DNA of 7,131 nt. Source: Butyrivibrio sp. UBA3740. GTDB taxonomy: Bacteria; Bacillota; Clostridia; Lachnospirales; Lachnospiraceae. The notes beneath the pieces are model-generated. The model had not been told where the DNA came from. It did no database searches and saw nothing but the letters and a program-made list of their open reading frames with translations. Where the stretch lies: contig DFGW01000015.1 of the NCBI GenBank assembly GCA_002372465.1, positions 1 through 7,131 on the forward strand, read 5' to 3'. This document shows positions 1 to 6,239 of this stretch, in pieces. Each line of letters opens with the position of its first letter. The first letter of the stretch is position 1. A program made the translations under genes and the position numbers.

Positions 1-588
1 TTTGTAGATGGCAAGTATGCCTTCTATACAAGACCGATGGATGATTTTATTGAGACGGGAAGCGGAAGCGGAATCGGATTTGGACTTTGCAGCGACATCA
101 CTCAGGCAGTGATTGATGAGGAGAAGATGACCAGCCTTCGTAAATATCACACCATCACCGAGGCCAAGAATGGAGCCGGTGCTGTACCTATAAAGACAGC
201 AAGAGGATGGATACATATAGCTCACGGAGTAAGAAATACAGCAGCGGGGCTCAGATACGTTCTCTATTGCTTTGTGACAGATCTAAAGGATCCGTCTAAG
301 GTTATCGCTGAGCCATCAGGTCTTTTAATAGGACCCAGAGGCGATGAGAGAGTAGGGGATGTCTCCAATGTTGTGTTCACAAACGGAGCGATAGTTAACG
401 AGAAAGAAGAGGTGTTTATTTATTATGCATCATCAGATACACGAATGCATGTTGCAACAACCACAGTGGACAAGCTTCTTGACTACTGCTTTAACACACC
501 GCAGGATCCCGGAAGGTCGGTCCTGTGTGTAAGACAAAGAGATGATTTGATAAACAGAAACCTTGAACTATTAAGGAGAGTAAATTAA
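1..588 (+). CDS. 4-O-beta-D-mannosyl-D-glucose phosphorylase, GH130_1 type (5' truncated by window edge)
   Basis: The frame is open from base 1, giving 195 residues that correspond to roughly the C-terminal half of a protein usually about 390 residues long. The family is a cytoplasmic five-bladed beta-propeller that phosphorolyses mannosyl-beta-1,4-glucose to alpha-mannose 1-phosphate and glucose. Recognisable GH130_1 blocks are [10 protein letters not shown] at residues 3-12, [11 protein letters not shown] near 19-29, the [19 protein letters not shown] stretch, [16 protein letters not shown], and a C-terminal [14 protein letters not shown]. The Lys, Arg and His residues in these blocks match positions expected to hold phosphate and sugar. 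The catalytic Asp lies upstream of the window and cannot be checked. An internal Met at 37-39 is not the start, because conserved family sequence precedes it. The stop overlaps the next gene's ATG by one base (TAATG), so the two are probably translationally coupled. The subfamily call rests on motif recall, not on an alignment. Confidence 0.9.
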   Translation, partial: FVDGKYAFYTRPMDDFIETGSGSGIGFGLCSDITQAVIDEEKMTSLRKYHTITEAKNGAGAVPIKTARGWIHIAHGVRNTAAGLRYVLYCFVTDLKDPSKVIAEPSGLLIGPRGDERVGDVSNVVFTNGAIVNEKEEVFIYYASSDTRMHVATTTVDKLLDYCFNTPQDPGRSVLCVRQRDDLINRNLELLRRVN

Positions 589-1607
589 TGAAGTACAAGA
601 TTTTGGGACCCGGAACAGAACGCATGCCATGGCAGGATAAGCCCGAGGGACTTAAAGGAGCTCCTATTTGGAGATACAATGCCAATCCTATAATTGACAG
701 AAATCCTGTGGAGGGAGTTGCAAGAATATTTAACAGTGCAGTAATGCCCTATGAGGACGGATTCATAGGAGTCTTCAGAGGAGAGCAGACAAATGGTATT
801 CCTGCAATCTATATGGGCAGGAGTGCAGATGGAATCAAATGGGATATAGACAGTGAAAAGATTCCTTTTACAGATGAAGACGGAAATCCCTTCATGCCTC
901 AGTACGCCTATGATCCGCGCCTTGTAAAAGTTGAAGAAGAATACTATATCATCTGGTGCCAGGATTTCTACGGCGCATCCATAGGAATTGCAAAGACAAC
1001 AGACTTTAAGAAGTTTGTGAGAATTGAGAATCCTTTTATTCCCTTTAACAGGAATGCAGTTCTTTTCCCAAGAAAGATAAATGGAAAGTACATGCTGCTC
1101 TCAAGACCGTCAGATTCAGGTCACACTCCTTTCGGAGATATCTTTATAAGTGAGAGTCCTGATATGACTTACTGGGGAAGGCACAGACATGTTATGGGAC
1201 CAAACGAGAACTGGTGGGAATCACTTAAGATAGGCGGAGGAGCATCTCCCATTGAGACAAGCGAAGGCTGGCTTTTGTTCTACCATGGTGTTACCGGAAC
1301 CTGTAACGGCTATGTTTACTCTATCGGCGGAGCAATCCTGGATATAGACAATCCTTCTGTTGTTAAGTACAGGTGTGAGACATTTCTTTTGACTCCGCAG
1401 GAGTGGTATGAGGAGAGAGGATTTGTGCCAAATGTCTGCTTCCCCTGCGCGACTGTCCAGAACAAAGAGACCGGACAGATCGCCATCTATTACGGAGCAG
1501 CCGACAGCTATGTTGGGCTGGCATTTGGATATACCGATGAGATCATCGACTATATTAAGGAGCACAGCAAAACTTCCGAGACAGACCGTGAGATCGGAAG
1601 GCGGTGA
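588..1607 (+). CDS. Beta-1,4-mannooligosaccharide phosphorylase, GH130_2 type
   Basis: A complete 339-residue protein of the usual GH130_2 length, predicted to act in the cytoplasm on beta-1,4-mannooligosaccharides. It would release alpha-mannose 1-phosphate from the non-reducing end using inorganic phosphate. Visible motifs are Asn49 in IFNSAV, Arg64 in VFRGE, the likely catalytic Asp109 in YAYDPRLV, Arg155 in FNRNAVLFPRK, Arg173 in SRPSD, Lys214 in LKIGGGASP, His233 in FYHGV, and Asp306 in YYGAAD. Together these match the catalytic and phosphate-binding set known for characterised GH130_2 mannan phosphorylases. The start is ATG at 588, with AGGAG at 574-578 nine bases upstream. No signal peptide or membrane segment is present. 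It overlaps the upstream GH130 gene by one base and the downstream GH130 gene by four, and the pair mirrors the two-phosphorylase arrangement of Ruminococcus and Roseburia mannan catabolism. The fine substrate preference (chain length, N-glycan core versus mannan) is not resolvable here. Confidence 0.93.
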   Translation: MKYKILGPGTERMPWQDKPEGLKGAPIWRYNANPIIDRNPVEGVARIFNSAVMPYEDGFIGVFRGEQTNGIPAIYMGRSADGIKWDIDSEKIPFTDEDGNPFMPQYAYDPRLVKVEEEYYIIWCQDFYGASIGIAKTTDFKKFVRIENPFIPFNRNAVLFPRKINGKYMLLSRPSDSGHTPFGDIFISESPDMTYWGRHRHVMGPNENWWESLKIGGGASPIETSEGWLLFYHGVTGTCNGYVYSIGGAILDIDNPSVVKYRCETFLLTPQEWYEERGFVPNVCFPCATVQNKETGQIAIYYGAADSYVGLAFGYTDEIIDYIKEHSKTSETDREIGRR

Positions 1608-2824
1608 TCGAAGCGATGAGAGAAAAACCAATCATCACTTATTCAAAAGAGCCTGTGCTGGAGCCAAAAGAAGGCTGTGCCTGGGCAGATACGATGGTGC
1701 TGAATCCTGCACTGGTTCTTGATGAAGATGGAAAGACCATTCATATGCTCTTCAGGGCAACGGGCCCCTGGCCCTCGGCAAATCTTAAGGGTAAGTCAGA
1801 TCCATATCCGATATTCCTAGGATATGCAAAGAGCACCGATATGGGAGAAAGCTTTGAGGCTGATTTTGAAAGACCTGCTCTGGCCCCGAAGCTTGCTTAT
1901 GACGAGCAGGATATGTACGTGATAAATGACAAGGGAGAGAAAGTCATCAACTACGCCAACGGGTGTATAGAGGATCCAAGGCTCTTTTACATAGGAGCGC
2001 AGCTCTATCTGACCGTTGCATGCAGACTCTTTCCTCCGGGACCATACTGGGAAGGGGATAAGAGAAAAGACAACCTGCCTGACTGGGTGATGGATCCGGA
2101 CTCTCCGGTGGGAGTGCTTGCAAGGAGAAATGACACTGTCACGGTCCTTTACAAAGTGGATCTTAAGAAACTTAAAGAGGGCAGTTATGAAGAGGCGTTT
2201 TCCTATATAGGCCCACTGACGGACGGGAATCTTAGTGACAACAGGGATGTTTTCTTTTTCCCAAAGAGAATGAACATAGGAGGGGCAGAAAAGCTTGTCA
2301 TGCTTCATAGACCTGAGAGAAGCTATGAGTTTCCGACAGGTGAAAGTGTAAAAACTCCGGCAATCTTCCTGGCAGCGGCGGATGAGTTTGAAGACTTTGT
2401 CACGGCGGATGCTACACACAAGCTGCTTGCAAAAAGCGAGTATGACTGGGAAATGGAAAGGGTCGGGGCAAGCTTTCCTCCGTTAGATTTAGGAGATGGA
2501 GAGTGGCTTGTGTCCTATCACGGAAAAGAGCTTCCGAATTACGGCTACACTCAGTCTTTCATGATACTTAAGGAAAGAGACGGTGATTTTCCCGAAATAA
2601 AACACCGTATGTCTGAAAGACTGATCTATGCAAGGCAGAAATGGGAACTTCCCGATAAATTCCCATGTCCCTGCATCTTTACAACCGGAGCGGTGGTAGC
2701 AGGTGATGAACTGATCATGGGCTACGGGGCGGCTGATCAGAAGATCGGGATAGCTAAGGTAAATCTAAAGAATCTGACGGACTATGTTCGCAGATTTGAC
2801 GCATGCGGAAACAGGACGGATTGA
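1604..2824 (+). CDS. Divergent GH130-family glycoside phosphorylase, third paralogue, linkage unknown
   Basis: Encodes 406 residues from GTG at 1604, or 402 from ATG at 1616. The GTG would make a GTGA overlap with the preceding stop, but the purine run at 1596-1601 is too close to it and rather far from the ATG, so the start is uncertain. GH130 landmarks appear in order: Asn34 in VLNPALV, Arg51 in LFRATG, the catalytic-type Asp124 in CIEDPRLF, Arg214 in DNRDVFFFPKR, Arg236 in LHRPE, His306 in SYHGKE, and Asp378 in GYGAAD. The phosphate-site Lys of the upstream paralogue is replaced by Arg286 in ERVGASFPPL. The protein is about 60 residues longer than its neighbour, with Pro/Trp-rich insertions near residues 54-69 and 142-168 that may reshape the substrate pocket. 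The retained basic residues favour a phosphorylase over a hydrolase. It is not clearly GH130_1 or GH130_2, so the substrate is open; a mannosyl linkage is inferred only from family and neighbours. It ends seven bases before a strong terminator. Confidence 0.85.
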   Translation: MIEAMREKPIITYSKEPVLEPKEGCAWADTMVLNPALVLDEDGKTIHMLFRATGPWPSANLKGKSDPYPIFLGYAKSTDMGESFEADFERPALAPKLAYDEQDMYVINDKGEKVINYANGCIEDPRLFYIGAQLYLTVACRLFPPGPYWEGDKRKDNLPDWVMDPDSPVGVLARRNDTVTVLYKVDLKKLKEGSYEEAFSYIGPLTDGNLSDNRDVFFFPKRMNIGGAEKLVMLHRPERSYEFPTGESVKTPAIFLAAADEFEDFVTADATHKLLAKSEYDWEMERVGASFPPLDLGDGEWLVSYHGKELPNYGYTQSFMILKERDGDFPEIKHRMSERLIYARQKWELPDKFPCPCIFTTGAVVAGDELIMGYGAADQKIGIAKVNLKNLTDYVRRFDACGNRTD

Positions 2825-2830
2825 CCAAGT

Positions 2831-2872
2831 AAACAGCGATTGACTTTGCGGTTTTGCAATCGCTGTTTTTTT
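2831..2872 (+). terminator. Intrinsic terminator after the GH130 block, inside the mannan cassette
   Basis: A perfect 12-base inverted repeat pairs AAACAGCGATTG (2831-2842) with CAATCGCTGTTT (2857-2868) around a 14-base loop. The T run spans 2866-2872. This is a classic Rho-independent shape, placed seven bases after the third GH130 stop. The manA ribosome binding site begins only 15 bases after the T run, so manA must rely on read-through, RNA processing or an unseen promoter within or upstream of the hairpin. Confidence 0.88.
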
Positions 2873-2886
2873 GTTGCCAAAAAATT

Positions 2887-2895
2887 GGAGGAGAG
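2887..2895 (+). promoter_or_regulatory. Shine-Dalgarno site that fixes the manA start at 2897
   Basis: The run GGAGGAGAG contains a full GGAGG core at 2887-2891, five bases before ATG 2897. It rules out the longer reading from TTG at 2840, whose extra 19 codons would be encoded by the terminator hairpin. Confidence 0.9.
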
Positions 2896-2896
2896 A

Positions 2897-3877
2897 ATGA
2901 AAGAAAACAATCTTGAGATACTATTTTTGGAGCCTGTCTGTAAGCACACCATCTGGGGTGGGACAAGGCTAAAGGATGAGTTTGGGTGCAATGAAGAAGG
3001 AAATGATATAGGAGAGCTGTGGGGAATATCGGCCCATCCAAGCGGTGATGTAACGGTTAAGGCAGGAAAGTATATGGGCATGCATTTATCTGAACTGTGG
3101 GAGAAGCACAGAGAGCTCTTTGGAGATGAAGAAAGTGATGTGTTCCCGCTCCTGGTTAAGATCATTGATGCCAGAGATGATCTCAGCATACAGGTTCATC
3201 CCGATGACAGGTATGCCGCAGAACATGAAAACGGGGCTCTTGGAAAGACTGAGTGCTGGTATGTCCTTGATTGTCCGCCGGAAGCAAGTCTTGTCATCGG
3301 GCACAGCGCCAGAGACAAAAGTGAACTGGATGAGCTTATAGATCAGGGCAGATGGGGACAGCTTATAAATAGAGTTCCCGTAAAGAAAGGTGATTTTTTG
3401 CAGATAGATCCCGGAACGGTGCATGCGCTTACGAAGGGCTGTCTTATTCTGGAGACTCAGGAAAACAGTGACATCACCTATCGCGTCTATGATTACGACA
3501 GATTTGAAGACGGGAAGAAGAGAGAGCTTCACCTTGAGCAGAGTAAGAACGTCATTATGACTCCGTCAAAACCCATAGAGGAATGCCTGGTTCCTGCCTG
3601 CAAAAGGGACAGAAGAGCAAACGCCCTTCACAGTATTTATGGGTGTGAGTATTACCACGTCTATGAGATGAAGGTTGAAGGAGGGGCACAGATTCTGGGA
3701 CTGTCCGAATTTATGCTGGTAAGTGTTGTGGAAGGATACGGAGAAGTGGATGGATGCGCCATCTCAAAGGGAGATAGTTTTATCATACCAAAGGGATATG
3801 AGAAGGCGAGCCTTAAAGGCAACATGAAGATCATAGCTTCAACACCGGGGCAGAAGGAGCAGAGGAGAATAGGATGA
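2897..3877 (+). CDS. manA: Mannose-6-phosphate isomerase, class I (zinc-dependent)
   Basis: A 326-residue cytoplasmic cupin enzyme interconverting mannose 6-phosphate and fructose 6-phosphate, of the short Firmicutes type (usually about 310-325 residues). The N-terminal block HTIWGG at 17-22 is typical. Predicted zinc ligands are Gln99 and His101 in IQVHPDD, Glu119 in GKTECWYVL, and His176 in PGTVHAL. A conserved Arg196 lies in ITYRVYDYDR, the usual active-site segment. The C-terminal cupin portion (about 230-326) is complete. The start is ATG 2897 with an ideal GGAGG upstream. The stop overlaps the phosphohexomutase start in ATGA, implying translational coupling. In this context it is the exit step that feeds phosphorolytically made mannose phosphate into glycolysis. 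A purely biosynthetic role in GDP-mannose supply is possible but less likely beside three GH130 genes. Confidence 0.95.
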   Translation: MKENNLEILFLEPVCKHTIWGGTRLKDEFGCNEEGNDIGELWGISAHPSGDVTVKAGKYMGMHLSELWEKHRELFGDEESDVFPLLVKIIDARDDLSIQVHPDDRYAAEHENGALGKTECWYVLDCPPEASLVIGHSARDKSELDELIDQGRWGQLINRVPVKKGDFLQIDPGTVHALTKGCLILETQENSDITYRVYDYDRFEDGKKRELHLEQSKNVIMTPSKPIEECLVPACKRDRRANALHSIYGCEYYHVYEMKVEGGAQILGLSEFMLVSVVEGYGEVDGCAISKGDSFIIPKGYEKASLKGNMKIIASTPGQKEQRRIG

Positions 3878-5553
3878 AAAGAGATTACAGAGATGAATTT
3901 AGGAGATGGAAAGATGCGGAATTGATTGATGCGGATCTTAAGGCTGAGCTGAAGGTGATGGAAGGCGATGAGGCTTTGATGGAGGATGCCTTTTATAAGG
4001 ATCTGGCTTTTGGAACGGGAGGCTTAAGGGGCGTTATAGGCGCCGGTACAAACCGTATGAATGTCCATACTGTCATAAAGGCTAGTAAGGGAATAGCTGA
4101 ATATTTAAATGATGAATTTGGTGATGAGAAAAAGAGTATCGCTATCTCTTTTGACTCAAGGATAAAGTCAGAGCTATTTGCTAAGACAGCTGCAAAGGTT
4201 TTTGCCGGATGCGGGATTGATGTTTACATATATAAAGAGCTTATGCCAACTCCCTGCTTGTCTTTTGCAGTGAGAAAACTTGGGTGCAAAGTCGGAGTCA
4301 TGATCACTGCATCACATAATCCCGCTAAATATAACGGCTACAAGGTATACGGCTCTGATGGGTGCCAGATAACCACGGAGGCTGCGGAAAAAATCCAGGG
4401 TTATATTGATAAGGCAGATGCACTTGATACAGGCGCGATTAGTGAGAATGATGAGAAGATTTCTTTAGTGCCCGATGAAGTCTATGAGTCATTTACCAGT
4501 GATGTGCTTGGGCTTTCGCTCATCAGTGAAGAAGACGGTGATAAAAGCGCAAAGATAGTGTACACACCACTTAACGGAACCGGAAGAAAGCCTGTTACAG
4601 ATGTCCTAAAAAGTGCAGGATTTATGGACGTTAATGTGGTGAAGGAGCAGGAAAAACCTGACGGGTATTTTCCTACATGTCCTTATCCCAACCCTGAGAT
4701 TCCTGAAGCCATGAAGCTTGGAATGAACTGTGCTAAGCAGATTGGAGCAGATCTTCTTTTGGCAACTGATCCCGATTGCGACAGAGTGGGCGTGGCGGTA
4801 AGGGATAAAGATGATTTTGTCTTGCTCACCGGAAATCAGGTGGGATGTCTTTTGCTAAACTACGTATGTGAGCGCAGGGTTAAATTGGGAACAATGCCAA
4901 AGAACCCTGTTATGGTCAAGACCATTGTCACCAGTGATCTGGGAGAGAAGATTGCAGACGGATACGGTGTAAAAACGATAAATGTTCTGACGGGATTTAA
5001 GTTTATAGGAGAGCAGATAGGTCTTTTGGAATCGCAGGGCAGAAAAGATGACTATGTCTTTGGCTTTGAAGAGAGCTGCGGATATCTCTCGGGAACTCAT
5101 GCAAGGGACAAGGACGGAGTTAACGCTTCTCTCCTTATTTGTGAGATGTTTGCATATTATAAGAAGATGGGGAAGAGCCTTACGGATGTGCTTGGCGAGC
5201 TCTATGAGAAGCACGGATATTTCCTGAACACCCTCTACAGCTTTGAGTTTGAGGGCCCTAAGGGACAGGATAAAATGAAGAATATCATGGAGAAATTCAG
5301 AAATCTGGGTGGAGAGCTGTGCGGTCAAAAGATAGCAAGTGAGCGCGATTATCTAAAGAAAACAGACGACCTTCCAAAGTCTGATGTTCTGAAATTTATA
5401 CTGGAGACTGGGAATAGCATAGTTGTAAGACCATCAGGAACCGAGCCCAAGATCAAGATATACCTTTCTGTTTCCGGAGATAACAGGGCACAGGCTGAGG
5501 TTATTGAAAAAGAGCTTTCAAAGAGATTAAAGGATATAGTGGAAGAGCCGTAG
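3874..5553 (+). CDS. Alpha-D-phosphohexomutase (phosphomannomutase/phosphoglucomutase)
   Basis: A 559-residue, apparently full-length member of the alpha-D-phosphohexomutase superfamily, nearer the PGM2/PgcA type (about 560-580 residues) than the shorter ManB/AlgC type. Domains are visible in order: GTGGLRGVIGAGTNRMN at 47-63; the catalytic phosphoserine loop TASHNP with Ser147; the magnesium loop DPDCDR with Asp299, Asp301 and Asp303; the sugar-specificity loop GFEESCGY at 397-404; and the C-terminal phosphate-binding loop RPSGTEPKIKIY at 519-530. The ATG at 3874 overlaps the manA stop, with AGGAG at 3863-3867. In this operon the expected substrate is alpha-mannose 1-phosphate from the GH130 enzymes, giving mannose 6-phosphate for ManA. 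Glucose 1-phosphate activity is also likely in this family, and sequence alone does not separate the two. The last codons run into an S66 peptidase remnant, so the native C-terminus may have been trimmed or altered slightly. Confidence 0.93.
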   Translation: MKRDYRDEFRRWKDAELIDADLKAELKVMEGDEALMEDAFYKDLAFGTGGLRGVIGAGTNRMNVHTVIKASKGIAEYLNDEFGDEKKSIAISFDSRIKSELFAKTAAKVFAGCGIDVYIYKELMPTPCLSFAVRKLGCKVGVMITASHNPAKYNGYKVYGSDGCQITTEAAEKIQGYIDKADALDTGAISENDEKISLVPDEVYESFTSDVLGLSLISEEDGDKSAKIVYTPLNGTGRKPVTDVLKSAGFMDVNVVKEQEKPDGYFPTCPYPNPEIPEAMKLGMNCAKQIGADLLLATDPDCDRVGVAVRDKDDFVLLTGNQVGCLLLNYVCERRVKLGTMPKNPVMVKTIVTSDLGEKIADGYGVKTINVLTGFKFIGEQIGLLESQGRKDDYVFGFEESCGYLSGTHARDKDGVNASLLICEMFAYYKKMGKSLTDVLGELYEKHGYFLNTLYSFEFEGPKGQDKMKNIMEKFRNLGGELCGQKIASERDYLKKTDDLPKSDVLKFILETGNSIVVRPSGTEPKIKIYLSVSGDNRAQAEVIEKELSKRLKDIVEEP

Positions 5554-5657
5554 GAAAGCCTCAGGATGAGCGGTTCTACGAGGAGTACAAAGAGATATAC
5601 CGGGCTGTACTGAAGGAGTTTGACTGTGAAACTTTACCGGTCATCGGCAGTAATTAA
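5553..5657 (+). pseudogene. Remnant of an S66 (LD-carboxypeptidase/MccF-type) peptidase C-terminal region
   Basis: Read in the frame of GAT 5565, out of frame with the mutase, this stretch gives G, then KPQDERFYEEYKEIYR, then AVLKEF, DCETLPVIGSN and a TAA at 5655-5657. From memory this resembles the segment just before the catalytic His block in longer S66 peptidases, where a GKPQDE..YYEEYKE stretch and a Leu-Pro-Val precede the FGH motif. No start codon, ribosome binding site or upstream S66 domain is present, and the frame stops just where the His motif should follow. It is therefore a decayed or deleted gene end fused against the mutase 3' end. It is not the missing part of the intact S66 gene at 6240, which has its own C-terminus. 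The match is by pattern recognition and short; a chance similarity remains possible. Confidence 0.5.
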
Positions 5658-5697
5658 AAGCTGTAAGTATAGAATTTATCTGTGCTTACAGCTTTTT
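5656..5697 (+). terminator. Strong intrinsic terminator closing the mannan cassette
   Basis: AAAAGCTGTAAG (5656-5667) pairs with CTTACAGCTTTT (5685-5696). The stem can be extended inward through 5668-5673 with 5679-5684 using two G-U pairs, leaving a five-base loop ATTTA. The T run is 5693-5697. The A run at the other end could give weaker termination on the minus strand as well. It ends transcription from the manA-mutase genes and overlaps the stop codon of the S66 remnant. Confidence 0.87.
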
Positions 5698-5825
5698 GTG
5701 TTATCATTGAGACTGTGAAGATAGTAAAGCGTGGTAATTCCGTAAGTTAGAATAATACATAATCTGGATGATAAAGAAAATATGAATAAGACAGAAATTG
5801 TAGAATTGACGGGAGGACTTGGAAG
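5698..5825 (+). other. AT-rich spacer before the DUF3795-S66 unit; possible 15-codon leader ORF
   Basis: This 128-base stretch must hold the promoter of the downstream pair, because a strong terminator precedes it. I see only weak candidates: a TTGAGA at 5707-5712 without a well-spaced partner, and TAGAAT at 5748-5753 without a clear -35 box. A short ORF from ATG 5782 reads MNKTEIVELTGGLGR and ends at TGA 5827-5829, overlapping the start of the next gene as ATGA. Its own ribosome binding site is poor, so whether it is translated is uncertain. GGGAGGA at 5811-5817 is the ribosome binding site of the DUF3795 gene. Confidence 0.4.
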
Positions 5826-6227
5826 ATGAAAAGAGAACTTGGAATAGCGCGTTGCGGATTAGCATGTTGCCTGTGTTCTGAAAATGTAACCTGTAAAGGA
5901 TGTAAACGGGATGGCTTCAAAGAACTATCCTGGTGTAAGGATGCCGAGTGGTGTGAGGTCCGCAGGTGTGGTATCGATAAAAAACTGAATGGATGTTATG
6001 AATGTGAACCTGCTGTTTGTCGAAAAGGGCTATATGCAGAAAAGATCAAGCCAAGAGCATTTGCAGAATATGCACGAAGATATGGCGTAGAAGAACTTTT
6101 GGATTGCCTGGAACGAAATGAAAAGGCAGGTATAGTTTATCATCGGGAAGAGATCATGGGAGACTATGATTACTTTGATGATTTAGAGGAACTGATAAGC
6201 TATATAAAAACAGGAAAAAGACAATAA
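5826..6227 (+). CDS. Cysteine-rich DUF3795-type protein
   Basis: A 133-residue soluble protein with 13 cysteines, at positions 10, 14, 15, 17, 23, 26, 37, 43, 48, 57, 60, 65 and 94. The opening ARCGLACCLCS resembles the (Y)CGLxCxxC start of DUF3795 proteins, which have no established function. CxxC-type pairs at 14-17, 23-26 and 57-60 suggest binding of zinc or an iron-sulfur cluster, which is inference. After about residue 66 the cysteines thin out into a helical-looking acidic tail (EEIMGDYDYFDDLEELISY). The start is ATG 5826, with GGAGG at 5812-5816 nine bases upstream. No signal peptide or membrane segment is seen. It lies 12 bases upstream of the S66 peptidase gene and is probably cotranscribed with it. 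Codon choice appears more AT-rich than in the mannan genes, judged by eye. Confidence 0.82.
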   Translation: MKRELGIARCGLACCLCSENVTCKGCKRDGFKELSWCKDAEWCEVRRCGIDKKLNGCYECEPAVCRKGLYAEKIKPRAFAEYARRYGVEELLDCLERNEKAGIVYHREEIMGDYDYFDDLEELISYIKTGKRQ

Positions 6228-6239
6228 AGGTGGTAACTT

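Noticed and set aside
61..80. Short GGAAGCGGAAGCGGAATCGG repeat-like run
   Set aside because: It encodes the conserved Gly/Ser-rich GSGSGIG segment of the GH130_1 protein and is not an independent repeat.
1221..1631. 136-codon open frame on the minus strand
   Set aside because: It is antisense to conserved GH130_2 sequence and has no recognisable domain.
1408..1722. 104-codon + strand frame spanning the junction of the second and third GH130 genes
   Set aside because: It is an Arg/Ser-rich out-of-frame reading of two well-supported genes.
1817..2419. 200-codon open frame on the minus strand
   Set aside because: It lies wholly opposite the third GH130 gene, shows no family motif, and its composition is that of a shadow of the coding strand.
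2840..2896. Upstream in-frame TTG start that would lengthen ManA by 19 residues
   Set aside because: The extra codons are encoded by the terminator hairpin and T run, have no ribosome binding site, and do not resemble the ManA N-terminus. ATG 2897 has an ideal GGAGG five bases upstream.
4855..5328. 157-codon open frame on the minus strand
   Set aside because: It is antisense to the mutase segment carrying the sugar-binding loop, and the translated protein shows no recognisable features.
5707..5756. Sigma-A-type promoter for the DUF3795 gene (TTGAGA at 5707, TAGAAT at 5748)
   Set aside because: The two boxes are about 35 bases apart, and neither has a partner at 16-18 bases. A promoter must exist here, but I cannot place it.
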